Below, in pieces: positions 33,983-44,140 of a DNA stretch of 64,000 bases. Position 1 is the stretch's first letter. Every line of letters starts with the position of its first letter. Origin of the DNA: Rouxiella badensis (GTDB lineage Bacteria > Pseudomonadota > Gammaproteobacteria > Enterobacterales > Enterobacteriaceae); NCBI GenBank assembly GCA_026967495.1, contig CP114060.1:2356001-2420000 (forward strand). Reading direction: 5' to 3'. Below the pieces are notes generated by a model. The model saw only the letters and a list, made by a program, of their open reading frames with translations, did not search any database and had not been told where the DNA came from. The translations under genes and the position numbers were made by a program.

Positions 33983-34258
33983 ATGGACTGTCGTTCAGAC
34001 TGCGGCGCTTGCTGTATCGCGCCGTCAATTTCCAGCCCGATCCCAGGCATGCCTAACGGTAAACCCGCCAATACGCGCTGCGTTCAGCTCGATGAAACGA
34101 TGCGCTGCAAGATTTTTACTTCACCGCTGCGGCCCAAGGTTTGTGGGGCATTACAGGCACGTCGCGACATGTGTTTTACCCATCGCGACGACGCCTTCAC
34201 GTATCTGCTACAGCTCGAGTCTCGACACCGCGCCTTAATGGCCGTCAGGCTTCCCTGA
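33983..34258 (+). CDS. yeiW: YeiW, cysteine-cluster protein (UPF0153/YkgJ-type)
   Basis: The 91-residue protein starts MDCRSDCGACCIAPS, the C-x3-C-x2-CC cluster of the YkgJ/UPF0153 family, with further cysteines downstream (RCVQLD, RCKIF, KVCGAL, MCFTH). Metal binding is expected; function unknown. A GAGGAGAG site precedes the start. Its 3' end overlaps the convergent setB gene by 14 bases. Confidence 0.88.
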   Translation: MDCRSDCGACCIAPSISSPIPGMPNGKPANTRCVQLDETMRCKIFTSPLRPKVCGALQARRDMCFTHRDDAFTYLLQLESRHRALMAVRLP

Positions 34259-35429
34259 CCCGCCAGATGCAGAAGACCGACACCACCACCATTGCCAGCG
34301 CCGCGTAAAACACCGCGTAATAGCTGGCGAACTGCGCCACTAATCCCGCCAGCGACCCGGCCAGGATCCAGCCCGCACGCGTCGAGTTGGTGAACAGCGT
34401 GGTAGCTGCACCCGCCTGTCCCGGCATCAAATCCTGGAAGTAAAGCATGCCGATACCGGCCAAAATCCCGATAAACAGCGCATTGAGCAGCTGGATGGCA
34501 ATCAGCGTGGCGGGACCGGTGAAGAACATCAGGCTGCCGTAAAACAGTACGCCGCAGATTACCGCAAAGCGCATCAACAAACGCTTACCCAGCTGTCTGG
34601 CGAGATAACCGGCAACCAACATGGTTGGGATCTCGAGGCATGCGGCGATGCCCATCAGCATACCGGCGAGTTTTGAAGACAGATGCAGCTCTTTCACCAC
34701 GTACAGCGGCATATTGATCAGATAAATACTGTTGGCCGCCCACATCAGCGAGCAGGCGATAAACAGCATCAGCGTATCGCGACGGTTGTTGCGCGGTGCC
34801 TCAAGTGGACCGGCGGTAGTCAGCATCGCTTTCGGCATTGAGGGCAGGAACGCTCGGACCATGATCCCGCACAGAATAAAGGCCACCGCGGCGGCGCAAT
34901 ACATAAAGGTGAACCCGAAGCCCAGCGCCAGCGCAAACGCCAGCGGAGGCCCCACGACCCAGGCGAGGGAAACCTGCGCACGGAGAATCGAGCTGAACAT
35001 CACCGCTTCACGCCCGGTTTTGTCGGCGTGCTCGCGGGCAAGCGCAAACATCTGCGGGTTGGCGGTGGAACCAAAACTGGTCAGCAGTACGCCCACCAGC
35101 AGCAGAATGAAGTAGCTGCGGTTGAAGGCAAACAGTACGCAGCCCAGTGCGCCAAGCAGGCAGCAGAACAGAATTAGCGTTTTGCGATCGCCTTTTTTAT
35201 CCGACCAGCCGCCGAGAAACTGACTGACGAAAATCCCCATCACCGCACTACCGGTAAAAAATAGCCCAACCATAAACGGCGAAACCTTGACCTCGGTGGT
35301 CAGAAACAGGCTCAGCGTCGGGGTTTGCAGTGCACCGGCGATACCGGTCAGAAAGGCAATAATCAGGAACGCGCTGGAGGTCATGTCCGGCAGGCGGAGA
35401 CGACGCGCGGTAGTGGTTGAAACTGTCAT
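34245..35429 (-). CDS. setB: Sugar efflux transporter SetB (MFS)
   Basis: The 394-residue MFS exporter has 12 membrane segments and the length of E. coli SetB (393). SetB exports lactose, glucose and related sugars and is part of the sugar efflux transporter family. The loop 2-3 motif GGWSDKKGDRKTL is present. It is divergent from fruBKA, as in E. coli. Confidence 0.92.
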   Translation of the reverse strand: MTVSTTTARRLRLPDMTSSAFLIIAFLTGIAGALQTPTLSLFLTTEVKVSPFMVGLFFTGSAVMGIFVSQFLGGWSDKKGDRKTLILFCCLLGALGCVLFAFNRSYFILLLVGVLLTSFGSTANPQMFALAREHADKTGREAVMFSSILRAQVSLAWVVGPPLAFALALGFGFTFMYCAAAVAFILCGIMVRAFLPSMPKAMLTTAGPLEAPRNNRRDTLMLFIACSLMWAANSIYLINMPLYVVKELHLSSKLAGMLMGIAACLEIPTMLVAGYLARQLGKRLLMRFAVICGVLFYGSLMFFTGPATLIAIQLLNALFIGILAGIGMLYFQDLMPGQAGAATTLFTNSTRAGWILAGSLAGLVAQFASYYAVFYAALAMVVVSVFCIWRVREA

Positions 35430-35757
35430 TTTTTAGGTTTGCACCAAAACAATAATAAGGAAGGGGATAAGGCGAATCGCGCGGATTTTACGCCTGTTTT
35501 TTACAATAGACACGGCTTTTAATCAGCAAATAAGAGGCCGCGTCGGCTAACCAGCACAGGATGCTAAAAAGCCGCCACGTTGTCTTTAATGCCAGCAAGC
35601 TTCAGCACCCTGAGGCATAGAGGTCAGCTATACTTCAGCTTTTCGATGCGTCGCTAAAGAATTTAAAACTTAAAAAAGGAAAATTGTGCGTAGCATCATA
35701 AAAATGCAACGCCAAAACGCGTAATGCTTGCAAAATAAGCGCCGCAGAATGAGACTG

Positions 35758-35773
35758 CACGAAACGTTTCAGC
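35758..35773. promoter_or_regulatory. Cra (FruR) operator 1 of fruBKA
   Basis: The minus strand reads GCTGAAACGTTTCGTG, differing from the Cra consensus GCTGAAACGTTTCAGC only in its last bases. It lies about 90 bases upstream of fruB. Cra bound to fructose-1-phosphate dissociates, inducing the operon. Confidence 0.75.
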
Positions 35774-35823
35774 GTTGTCCGGTTAGTCAAAATAACCTGC
35801 CAGCGCTCCTTTTTCTCAATAAA

Positions 35824-35839
35824 GCTGAAACGATTCAAT
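35824..35839. promoter_or_regulatory. Cra (FruR) operator 2 of fruBKA
   Basis: GCTGAAACGATTCAAT matches the Cra consensus GCTGAAWCGWTTCAGC in all but the last two bases. It lies 21 bases upstream of the fruB start. The pair of operators mirrors E. coli fruBKA. Confidence 0.8.
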
Positions 35840-35859
35840 TTCGGCAGGAGAGGAGAATT

Positions 35860-36990
35860 ATGTTCCAGTTGTCACAGCAAGACATCCACCTGGGCGCTGC
35901 CGCAGGCACAAAAGAAGACGCTATCCGTCAGGTTGCCGCTGCGCTCACCGCCGCGGGTCGCGTTAGCGAAGGTTACGTTGACGGAATGTTGGCCCGAGAG
36001 CTGCAAACTTCAACCTATTTGGGTAACGGTATCGCCATTCCTCATGGAACGACCGACACGCGCGACCTGGTCCAGAACACCGGCGTACAGGTGTTCCAGT
36101 TCCCTCAGGGGATTGAGTGGGGCGAAGGACAGAAGGCGTTTGTGGTCATCGGTATCGCCGCCCGTTCTGACGAACACCTTGCCTTGCTGCGTCAGCTGAC
36201 CCACGTGCTCAGCGATGACAGTGTCGCCGAGCAAATGGCAAAAACCGACTCCGCCGAAGAGCTGCGTAGCCTGCTGATGGGCGAAAAAACCGCGGCCGAA
36301 TTCCGTTTCGATACTCAACTTATTGCCGTAGACGTTGCCGCCGACAGCCTTATCACGCTGCAGGCGCTGAACGCAGGACGTCTTCAGCAAATTGGCGCGG
36401 TTGACACCTCTTTCGTCAGCGACGTTATCAGCCGTAAGCCGCTGAATCTCGGACAGGGCATCTGGCTGAGTGACAGCGTTGTCGGCAACCTCGGCAGTGC
36501 TGCGGCGGTGAGCCGTCCTGCTACAGCATTTGAAAGCGACGGCGAAAAGGTGGCCCTGCTGCTGACGCTGGCCGTCGCCGACGACAAGCCTTTAGATTTG
36601 CTGAACTACCTGGGCGATCTGCTTCGAGCCGGTAAGGCCGAGCGCCTGTTAGAGGCCGATGCCGTGGGCGTGCTGGCGCTGCTGACCAGCGAAGTGGAAG
36701 AGCAGAGCCAGGTGTTGACTGCCGAATACGTTATCCGCAACGAACACGGACTGCACGCGCGTCCGGGGACGGCGCTGGTCAACTGCATCAAGAAATTTAA
36801 CAGCGAGATTACCGTCACCAACCTCGACGGTAGCGGCAAACCTGCCAATGGTCGCAGCCTGATGAAGGTCGTTGCTCTGGGCGTTAAAAAAGGGCACCAC
36901 CTGCGCTTTACCGCCAGCGGTGAAGACGCCGAAGTGGCATTGAAATCCATCGGTGAAGCGATTTCCGAAGGTCTTGGGGAGGGCGCATGA
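35860..36990 (+). CDS. fruB: Fructose PTS phosphocarrier FruB (EIIA-HPr fusion)
   Basis: I choose ATG 35860 (376 residues), with AGGAGAGGAG directly upstream and MFQLSQQDIH matching the family; the open frame extends further upstream without support. The N-terminal EIIA domain has its phosphorylated histidine in IAIPHGT (H62). The C-terminal HPr-like (FPr) domain has NEHGLHARPG. It passes phosphate from enzyme I to FruA. First gene of fruBKA; overlaps fruK by four bases. Confidence 0.96.
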   Translation: MFQLSQQDIHLGAAAGTKEDAIRQVAAALTAAGRVSEGYVDGMLARELQTSTYLGNGIAIPHGTTDTRDLVQNTGVQVFQFPQGIEWGEGQKAFVVIGIAARSDEHLALLRQLTHVLSDDSVAEQMAKTDSAEELRSLLMGEKTAAEFRFDTQLIAVDVAADSLITLQALNAGRLQQIGAVDTSFVSDVISRKPLNLGQGIWLSDSVVGNLGSAAAVSRPATAFESDGEKVALLLTLAVADDKPLDLLNYLGDLLRAGKAERLLEADAVGVLALLTSEVEEQSQVLTAEYVIRNEHGLHARPGTALVNCIKKFNSEITVTNLDGSGKPANGRSLMKVVALGVKKGHHLRFTASGEDAEVALKSIGEAISEGLGEGA

Positions 36991-37925
36991 GCCGTCGCGT
37001 AGCAACTATTACCTTAAATCCGGCCTACGATCTGGTGGGTTACACCCCTGAAATAGAACGCGGTGAAGTCAATCTGGTGCAGACCGCCGGCCTGCACGCT
37101 GCGGGTAAGGGCATCAACGTTGCCAAAGTTTTGAAAGACTTAGGGATCGACGTCACCGTAGGCGGGTTCCTGGGTAAAGAGAATCAGGACGGTTTTCAGC
37201 ATCTGTTTAGCAGCCTGGGCATCGCCAACCGTTTTCAGGTGGTCGAAGGCCGCACGCGTATTAACGTCAAACTGACCGAAAAAGACTCCGAAGTGACCGA
37301 CTTTAACTTCTCGGGCTTCGAGGTTACGCCACAGGACTGGGAGCGTTTTGTTAACGACTCACTGAGCTGGCTGGGGCAGTTCGACATGGTCGCCGTGTGC
37401 GGCAGCCTGCCTGCGGGTGTCGACCCGCAGGCGTTCACCGACTGGATGGCTCGTCTGCGCACCCAGTGCCCGTGCATTATTTTCGACAGCAGTCGTGAAG
37501 CGCTGGTCGCCGGACTGAAGGCGGCCCCTTGGCTGGTTAAGCCTAACCGCCGCGAGCTAGAAATCTGGGCTGGCCGCAAGCTCAACGACTTAAGCGACGT
37601 GGTCGAAGCCGCTCACGCGCTGCGCGATCAGGGTATCGCTCACGTTGTTATCTCCCTTGGCGCAGAAGGCGCGCTGTGGGTCAACGCCTCGGGTGCATGG
37701 ATTGCCAAACCGCCTTCCTGCGAAGTCGTTAGTACCGTAGGGGCCGGTGACTCAATGGTCGGTGGACTGATTTACGGCCTACTGATGCGTGAGTCCAGCG
37801 AACATACCCTGCGTCTGGCTACTGCCGTCGCGGCGTTGGCCGTTAGCCAAAGCAATGTTGGTGTCAGCTCCCGTCCACAGTTGGCGGCGATGATGGCACG
37901 TGTTGATCTGAAACCTTTTAATTGA
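36987..37925 (+). CDS. fruK: 1-phosphofructokinase FruK
   Basis: The 312-residue PfkB-family kinase has the same length as E. coli FruK. The N-terminal AAGKGINVAKVL and C-terminal STVGAGDSMVGG motif (catalytic Asp) are present. It converts fructose-1-phosphate to fructose-1,6-bisphosphate with ATP. Translationally coupled to fruB; 16 bases before fruA. Confidence 0.96.
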   Translation: MSRRVATITLNPAYDLVGYTPEIERGEVNLVQTAGLHAAGKGINVAKVLKDLGIDVTVGGFLGKENQDGFQHLFSSLGIANRFQVVEGRTRINVKLTEKDSEVTDFNFSGFEVTPQDWERFVNDSLSWLGQFDMVAVCGSLPAGVDPQAFTDWMARLRTQCPCIIFDSSREALVAGLKAAPWLVKPNRRELEIWAGRKLNDLSDVVEAAHALRDQGIAHVVISLGAEGALWVNASGAWIAKPPSCEVVSTVGAGDSMVGGLIYGLLMRESSEHTLRLATAVAALAVSQSNVGVSSRPQLAAMMARVDLKPFN

Positions 37926-37941
37926 CAGCAGGAGAGAAAGA

Positions 37942-39647
37942 ATGAAAACGCTGCTGATAGTAGACAAAGAGATTGGACAGGCAAGTGCGCAGATTGCAAA
38001 AAATATGCTTGCTGCCGCCGTGCAAAAGTCAGGGCATCAGCTTGTCACTCGCGCCGCTGAAGCCGAATGGGTTCTCGCCGTGGGCGATGCCGTGCCAGCA
38101 GAAGCCGGACTGAACGGTAAGAATCTGTATCTGGGATCGCTGGCCGATGCGGTGCGTGAGCCGGATGCCTTCGTGCAGCGCGCTTCCACCGAAGCTAAAG
38201 CCTATCATGCGCCGGTGCAAACCGCGGCCTCTGCGGCACCTGCTGCTGCCGGTCCTAAACGTATCGTCGCGGTGACCGCTTGCCCGACCGGCGTGGCGCA
38301 CACCTTTATGGCGGCCGAAGCCATTGAAAGTGAAGCGAAAAAACGTGGCTGGTGGGTGAAGGTTGAAACGCGCGGCTCCGTCGGTGCCGGTAATGCCATC
38401 ACCCCTGAAGAAGTTGCCGCCGCAGACTTGGTTATCGTTGCCGCCGACATCGAGGTTGACCTCGAGAAGTTCGCCGGTAAGCAGATGTACCGTACCTCGA
38501 CCGGCCTGGCGCTGAAAAAGACCAAGCAGGAATTAGACAAGGCACTGGTCGAAGCCGAGCTGTTTGAGCCTAAGAAGCAGGGGCAGGCGTCTTCCGGCAA
38601 GAAAAAGAGACTGGCAGCGGTCCGTATCGTCACTTGTTGACCGGTGTGTCCTACATGCTGCCGATGGTGGTGGCGGGAGGGCTGTGTATCGCTCTGTCAT
38701 TCATCTTTGGTATCAAGGCCTTTGAAGTTAAAGGCACGCTGGCCGCTGCGCTCATGCAGATTGGTGGTGCATCGGCCTTCGCGCTGATGGTGCCGGTTCT
38801 GGCAGGTTTTATCGCTTTCTCGATTGCTGACCGTCCGGGTCTGACTCCGGGTCTTATCGGCGGTATGTTGGCGGTGAGCACGGGTGCAGGGTTCATCGGC
38901 GGTATCATTGCCGGTTTCCTCGCGGGTTATGTGGCGAAATTTATCAGCAACAAGCTGCGTCTGCCGCAGAGTATGGAAGCGCTTAAGCCGATACTGATCA
39001 TTCCGCTGGTGGCGAGCCTGATAACCGGTCTAATCATGATCTACGTGGTGGGTACGCCGGTCGCGAAAATCATGGCGGGTCTGACTGCATGGTTGCAGTC
39101 TCTGGGCACCGCCAATGCGGTCCTGTTGGGCGCAATCCTCGGCGCGATGATGTGTACCGACATGGGTGGGCCAGTTAACAAAGCGGCCTATGCGTTTGGT
39201 GTCGCTCTGCTGAGTTCCTCGGTCTATGCCCCAATGGCGGCCATTATGGCGGCAGGTATGGTGCCACCGCTGGCGATGGGTCTGGCGACCTTGCTGGCGC
39301 GTCATAAGTTCGAACAGGGTGAGCGCGAGGGCGGTAAGGCGGCGCTGGTGCTGGGCCTGTGCTTCATCTCTGAAGGGGCAATTCCTTTCGCTGCTCGTGA
39401 CCCGATGCGCGTTCTGCCTTGCTGTATCGCTGGGGGAGCGCTGACGGGGGCACTGTCGATGGCCTTCGGTGCAAAATTGATGGCACCGCACGGTGGTCTG
39501 TTCGTGCTGCTCATCCCTGGCGCTATCACACCGGTTCTGCTGTACCTGGTGGCCATTCTGGCCGGTACCGTGCTGGCGGGTGTGGCCTACGCCATCCTTA
39601 AACGTTCTGATGCTGCGATTGCCGCGAAAGTCGTTGCAAACAGCTAA
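37942..39647 (+). pseudogene. fruA: Fructose PTS EIIBC component FruA, frameshifted
   Basis: Start at 37942 follows AGGAGAGAAAG. The first frame holds the EIIB' and EIIB domains, with the phosphorylated cysteine in TACPTGVAHT. The second, from about 38634, holds the membrane EIIC domain. They are split in a run of five A at 38602-38606; six A would read ...GKKKETGSGPYRHLLTGVSYML without a break. Full length is about 568 residues (E. coli 563). FruA brings in fructose as fructose-1-phosphate. As fruB and fruK are intact and the rest of fruA shows no decay, a sequence error is most likely. Confidence 0.93.
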
Positions 39648-39670
39648 GCTTTCAAACGTTTATAATGATA

Positions 39671-39699
39671 AGCGCTGCTCTCGGGCAGCGCTTTTTTTG
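39671..39699 (+). terminator. Terminator of fruBKA
   Basis: AGCGCTGC and GCAGCGCT arms enclose a six-base loop and are followed by seven T, 24 bases after the fruA stop. Confidence 0.92.
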
Positions 39700-39947
39700 C
39701 CGCTATTTTTATGAGTAGCAGGATGATGTCATCTATTTATGGATAAATATCCTCCTAGTTATTGAAATTTTATAACTTAATATTTTTCCCCTTAACGATA
39801 ATAATCGTCCTATTGCTGTTTTTGTCATGAGGTGAATTTTGCTTCGCCGTAATAAAGACAAATATTTACAATACTTTTAATAAATAGGCTATTTGAGGTA
39901 TTTGGTTATATATACTGATTAAATAACAGTTAAACGAGGTTGCCATC

Positions 39948-40685
39948 ATGTTGAATATGTTGATAAAACGAAAGGGTGGCAGGACGCACACCGAAGACCG
40001 TCATCTGGCTCTTTTGCTGGCAACGACGGCCGGTATTCTCAATGCCATGGCATTGGGCGCATTCGGTTTTTTTCCCTCGCATATGTCTGGAAATACCTCT
40101 CAACTTTCTTCAGAAGTATCGAATACTGATTTAAGCGACGTACTGTTTCTGTCGGCTATTATTGGCGCCTTCGTGATTGGCGCAATGCTTTCTCGGCTGA
40201 TTGCGATCGGCGGAATAAAGAACAATATCCGCACAATATTCAGCATAATTCTTCTAATCGAGGGCGTTATGTTAATTTTGACCTCGTTGTTTGAAATATT
40301 ATTTTTCTCGTCGAAGAACAATCACGAAATTATCGTTTTTCTGAGCTTCCTGATGGGGATCCATAATTCCACCTCAACCCAGCTCTCCAACGGGCGCGTG
40401 CGTTCGACGCATATTACCGGAACCCTGACCGATGCCGGCATCGCCCTGGGCGCGGTAATAGCTACGCTGATGCGCCGCGACCCTTCGAAACAAATCAAGG
40501 CACAGCGCAGCCAGTTTATTACCCATGCGGTGACTATAATGTCTTTTCTTATTGGCGGTATATCGGGGTTGTTGCTCTACAAACAGTTTGGTTTCAACTC
40601 GATGGCCGCGGTAGGTGGTTTTATTGTGCTGATTGCCGTGGGGGGATATTGGCAACCCTTCTTCGAGCCAATCGTCGTATCCTGA
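39948..40685 (+). CDS. DUF1275 (YoaK-family) membrane protein
   Basis: The 245-residue protein has about six membrane segments. Its N-terminal AGILNAMALGAFGFFPSHMSGNTS and the internal NSTSTQLSNGRVRSTHITGT are hallmark stretches of the DUF1275/YoaK family. Function is unknown. GAGG lies upstream of the start. It sits between fruA and nfo, and the 300 bases before it (39648-39947) are AT-rich, holding only the fruA terminator. Confidence 0.85.
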   Translation: MLNMLIKRKGGRTHTEDRHLALLLATTAGILNAMALGAFGFFPSHMSGNTSQLSSEVSNTDLSDVLFLSAIIGAFVIGAMLSRLIAIGGIKNNIRTIFSIILLIEGVMLILTSLFEILFFSSKNNHEIIVFLSFLMGIHNSTSTQLSNGRVRSTHITGTLTDAGIALGAVIATLMRRDPSKQIKAQRSQFITHAVTIMSFLIGGISGLLLYKQFGFNSMAAVGGFIVLIAVGGYWQPFFEPIVVS

Positions 40686-40689
40686 GACA

Positions 40690-40903
40690 GGGCGTGTCGT
40701 GACGCTGATTATATCGAAAGGACGACATTAAACCTGAAGACTTTTTTCTGCACTCGGCGGCAAAAGAGAAGGGCGTATACGGCTACTTGCCCAACTGGTA
40801 CTCGTTGAGCCCGACAGGGTGCGCTACTTTGCCGAGCACTGCCTGCGGCCGAGTTGACGCGCAGGCTGGCCGAAAAACTTGCCGAAGATCGGCAGAAGAA
40901 TTA
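40690..40903 (+). pseudogene. Possible decayed or frameshifted 3' gene remnant
   Basis: Protein-like stretches occur in successive plus-strand frames: EDFFLHSAAKEKGVYGYL near 40740, then VEPDRVRYFAEHCLRP near 40810, then ELTRRLAEKLAEDRQKN with a stop next to nfo. I do not recognise the family. It may be the end of a gene broken by indels, or chance. The stop converges on the nfo stop, as real genes often do. Confidence 0.3.
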
Positions 40904-41767
40904 GGCGGCGGCTTCGTCGTCTTCGGCTGTCTGTTCTGCTTTGAGCCAGGCAATTTCGGTGGCCCAAATTTCCGGGTCGACGGTTTCGAGGATCATTGGA
41001 ATGTTGTCGAAACGCGAGTCACGCATGATATAGCTGAAGGCGGTCTTGCCGATATTGCCTTCGCCGAGGCTGTGGTGGCGGTCAACCCGGCTGTTGAACT
41101 CGCTTTTGGCGTCGTTCAGGTGCATGCCGCGCAGGTATTTGAACCCGACCACGTCGGCGAAGTTTTTAAAGGTATGCTCGCAGGCCTCGCGGGTGCGCAG
41201 GTCATAACCGGCAGCAAAAGCGTGGCAGGTGTCGATGCATACCCCAACGCGGCTTTTGTCTTCAACGCCGGCAATAATTTTCGCCAGATGCTCGAAACGG
41301 AAGCCGAGGTTGCTGCCCTGACCGGCGGTGTTTTCGATAACTGCCGTCACGCCTTCGGTTTTGTCCAAAGCAATATTGATAGACTCGGCGATGGTGGCAA
41401 GGCACTTGTCTTCATCAATCTGCATCAGATGGCTGCCAGGATGGAAGTTCAGCAATGACAGTCCCAGCTGTTCGCAACGCTGGAGTTCATCGATGAAGGC
41501 TTCGCGGGATTTCTCGAGCGCTTCCGTCACCGGATGGCCCAGGTTAATCAGATAGCTGTCGTGCGGGAGAATTTGGTTGCTGCTGTAATTGTACTTTTGG
41601 CAGGCTGCCTTAAAGCGTTCAATAACATCTTCAGCCAGGGGAGCCGCGCGCCATTGCCGTTGATTTTTGGTAAACAGCGCAAATGCAGTCGCTTCCAGCT
41701 CATGTGCCCGCAAGACTGCCTGATCGACTCCGCCTGCTGCACTAACGTGTGCCCCTACAAATTTCAT
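40901..41767 (-). CDS. nfo: Endonuclease IV (Nfo)
   Basis: The 288-residue AP endonuclease has a TIM-barrel fold and zinc ligands spread along the chain, with visible motifs LNFHPGSHL, VIENTAGQG, CIDTCHAFAAGYD, HLNDAK and DRHHSLGEG. E. coli Nfo has 285 residues. It cuts at abasic sites and 3' blocking groups in DNA repair. In E. coli it is SoxRS-inducible; I did not identify a soxbox here. Confidence 0.96.
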   Translation of the reverse strand: MKFVGAHVSAAGGVDQAVLRAHELEATAFALFTKNQRQWRAAPLAEDVIERFKAACQKYNYSSNQILPHDSYLINLGHPVTEALEKSREAFIDELQRCEQLGLSLLNFHPGSHLMQIDEDKCLATIAESINIALDKTEGVTAVIENTAGQGSNLGFRFEHLAKIIAGVEDKSRVGVCIDTCHAFAAGYDLRTREACEHTFKNFADVVGFKYLRGMHLNDAKSEFNSRVDRHHSLGEGNIGKTAFSYIMRDSRFDNIPMILETVDPEIWATEIAWLKAEQTAEDDEAAA

Positions 41768-41876
41768 GTTACCCCCTGTTTAGTTATGTCCTGTTGTTCT
41801 GAATGATAACCGCTTTATGCACAGGGGGCAGGCAATAAATGTTAAAAGTCTTGCGAAAATGCCCGCTTTTTATTCA

Positions 41877-42998
41877 TTAGAGCAGGTGTTGTACCAACAG
41901 GTTGATGCCTGCCCCGCCAACGATTAGCCAAATAAACAGCACAGCCGCCATCATTAGGGGTTTGACTCCGGCCTGACGCAGCGCGCTGAAATGAGTCGTT
42001 AACCCCAGCGCTGCCATCGCCATTGCCAGCAGAATCGTGTCCAGCGTCAGCAGAAAATGCACCCAGCTCTGCGGCAGCAGGCCGAAAGTGTTGAAGGCTG
42101 CCACGCCAATAAACCACAGCGCAAACCACGGTAGTGTGATGGCGGACCACAGACTTTTCCCCTCGGTAGCCGCGGCCGTTTGCGGCTGGCGACGACTCTT
42201 CCACAGGCTGACGAGCAGCAGGAAAGGCGCGAGCATCATGACACGGAGCATTTTGGCGATTACTGCCGCGTTTTCTGCGTCGGGGGAAACCCCGTGACCT
42301 GCTGCGACTACTTGCGCAACTTCATGGATAGTTGAGCCGGTATAGATGCCGAAGCGGCTTGCGGTTATCTCCAGCCAGTGATAGTGCAGGTTGAGCTGCC
42401 ACAGCCACGGGTAGAGGAAAATTGCCGCGGTGCCAAAAATCACCACCGTCGCTACCGCCACTGTCACTTTGTCCGCATCGGCCTTCAGCACTGGCTCCGT
42501 TGCCATCACCGCCGCTGCGCCGCAGATGCTGCTGCCCGCGCCAATCAGCATCGCGGTGTCGTTGTCCAGGCCAAAAACCCGTTTTCCCAGCCAGCAGGCG
42601 AGTAAAAAGGTGCTGGAGAGGGTCAGCAAATCAATAACGACACCGGACGCGCCGACGTCGGCAATTTGGGTAAAGGTGAGTTTAAATCCATAGAGGATTA
42701 TCCCGAGCCGCAGGAGCTTTTGCTTCGCCAGATTGACGCCTTCGGCGCAGCGTGGGCGGGCGAGTGGATAAACGGTATTGCCTATCAACATACCAATAAC
42801 GATGGCCAACGTCAGGGCACTGAGGCCGAGCGAGTTGAGCAAATCAAAATGGCTTAACCACAATGCGAGGGCGGTAATCGCTGCGGTTAGAACTAAACCC
42901 GGTAAAACGCGTCCAAAAGGATAAGGCAGCATGAATTTGTGCTGTGCATTGCCGTGCGCCTGGTGTTGGCGATGATGTTCGGGTAAGACGTGGCTCAT
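41877..42998 (-). CDS. yeiH: YeiH family putative sulfate/anion exporter
   Basis: I choose ATG 42998 (373 residues, AGGAT upstream). The open frame extends 75 codons further upstream but that part has no family similarity. About ten membrane segments and the signature GAGSSICGAAAVMATEPV are present. E. coli YeiH has 349 residues; the extra length is at the N-terminus (His-rich HHRQHQAHGNAQH). The family (UPF0324) is a predicted transporter. The gene is divergent from its presumed LysR regulator yeiE. Confidence 0.9.
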   Translation of the reverse strand: MSHVLPEHHRQHQAHGNAQHKFMLPYPFGRVLPGLVLTAAITALALWLSHFDLLNSLGLSALTLAIVIGMLIGNTVYPLARPRCAEGVNLAKQKLLRLGIILYGFKLTFTQIADVGASGVVIDLLTLSSTFLLACWLGKRVFGLDNDTAMLIGAGSSICGAAAVMATEPVLKADADKVTVAVATVVIFGTAAIFLYPWLWQLNLHYHWLEITASRFGIYTGSTIHEVAQVVAAGHGVSPDAENAAVIAKMLRVMMLAPFLLLVSLWKSRRQPQTAAATEGKSLWSAITLPWFALWFIGVAAFNTFGLLPQSWVHFLLTLDTILLAMAMAALGLTTHFSALRQAGVKPLMMAAVLFIWLIVGGAGINLLVQHLL

Positions 42999-43267
42999 AA
43001 TTTTATCCTGCATAGATGACCTGGGCATAAGCTTATCCAGTGCAGGCATAAATATGAAATTGATTATAATCCTATAACCAACCTGAAAAACTGGTATAGA
43101 ATGATAACAATGGTCTGTCGCACACGGCGGTGCGGATGGAGCTATACTCTTTATTGGGAGGAGCGGATTCGGCCAAGGGGTGCAGATGCGACGCTGAGCA
43201 CTTTTTACTTTTGAATCAATCAAATTATCGGGCAGCGGGCAGGCCGGATAATAGATAACGAGACTCT

Positions 43268-44140
43268 ATGCATATTACACTGCGTCAACTGGAAGTTTTC
43301 TCCGAGGTGCTTAAGAGTGGCTCAACCACCCAGGCCTCTGTTGTTCTGTCTTTATCACAATCGGCGGTCAGTGCGGCGCTGGCGGACATAGAAGGGCAGT
43401 TGGGAGTGAAGCTTTTTGACCGCGTGGGTAAGCGTTTGGTTATCAACGAGCACGGACGTTTGCTGTATCCGAAAGCGTTGGCGCTGCTCGAGCAGGCCAG
43501 TGAAATCGAACGTTTATTCAGTCACGACAGCGGTTCCCTCAAAATTGGTGCCAGCAGCACCATCGGCAACTATATGTTGCCTGCCATGATTGCCGGTTAT
43601 CGGCTGGACTTCCCTGAAACTCCCCTTGAATTAAACGTCGGTAATACAGACGACGTCATCAATGCGGTAGCCGATTTTCGCGTTGATCTCGGGCTTATTG
43701 AAGGTCCGTGCCGCATGCCGGAACTGATTACTCAGTCCTGGCTCGACGACGAGCTGGTGGTCTTCGGCGCGCCGGATAATCCACTGGCCGGTAAAAACGT
43801 GACGCTGGAGATGCTTGCTGCCGCGCCGTGGATCCTGCGTGAACGTGGGTCAGGCACGCGTGAAGTATTGGATCACCTGCTGTTGTCGCAGCTGCCGGAT
43901 TTCAATCTGGTCATGGAGCTGGGTAATTCCGAAGCCATCAAGCACGCCGTACGTCACGGGATAGGCATTAGTTGTCTGTCGCGCCGCGTCATTTCTGAAC
44001 AGCTGAGCAGCGGCTCGCTGGTCGAAATCAGGCTGCCTCTCCCGCCGTTGGTGCGTAAGCTTTATCTTATTCACCATCGACAAAAACACATCTCTAACGC
44101 CTTGTCGCGTTTCCTCACCTATTGCAAAGAATTGGTATAA
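43268..44140 (+). CDS. yeiE: LysR-family regulator YeiE
   Basis: The 290-residue LysR regulator begins MHITLRQLEVFSEVLKSGS and matches YeiE (293 residues). In Salmonella and E. coli YeiE responds to sulfite and regulates yeiH and other genes. It is divergent from yeiH, 270 bases apart. Confidence 0.92.
   Translation: MHITLRQLEVFSEVLKSGSTTQASVVLSLSQSAVSAALADIEGQLGVKLFDRVGKRLVINEHGRLLYPKALALLEQASEIERLFSHDSGSLKIGASSTIGNYMLPAMIAGYRLDFPETPLELNVGNTDDVINAVADFRVDLGLIEGPCRMPELITQSWLDDELVVFGAPDNPLAGKNVTLEMLAAAPWILRERGSGTREVLDHLLLSQLPDFNLVMELGNSEAIKHAVRHGIGISCLSRRVISEQLSSGSLVEIRLPLPPLVRKLYLIHHRQKHISNALSRFLTYCKELV

Larger units (their letters stand above)
35430..35859. other. setB-fruB divergent control region
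   Basis: This 430-base region contains the promoters of setB and fruBKA and two Cra sites near fruB. The half nearest setB is AT-rich and I see no gene in it. Confidence 0.5.

Noticed and set aside
37942..38640. A natural split of fruA into separate EIIB and EIIC proteins
   Set aside because: The break is a one-base indel in an A run inside the linker, with no ribosome-binding site for the second half.
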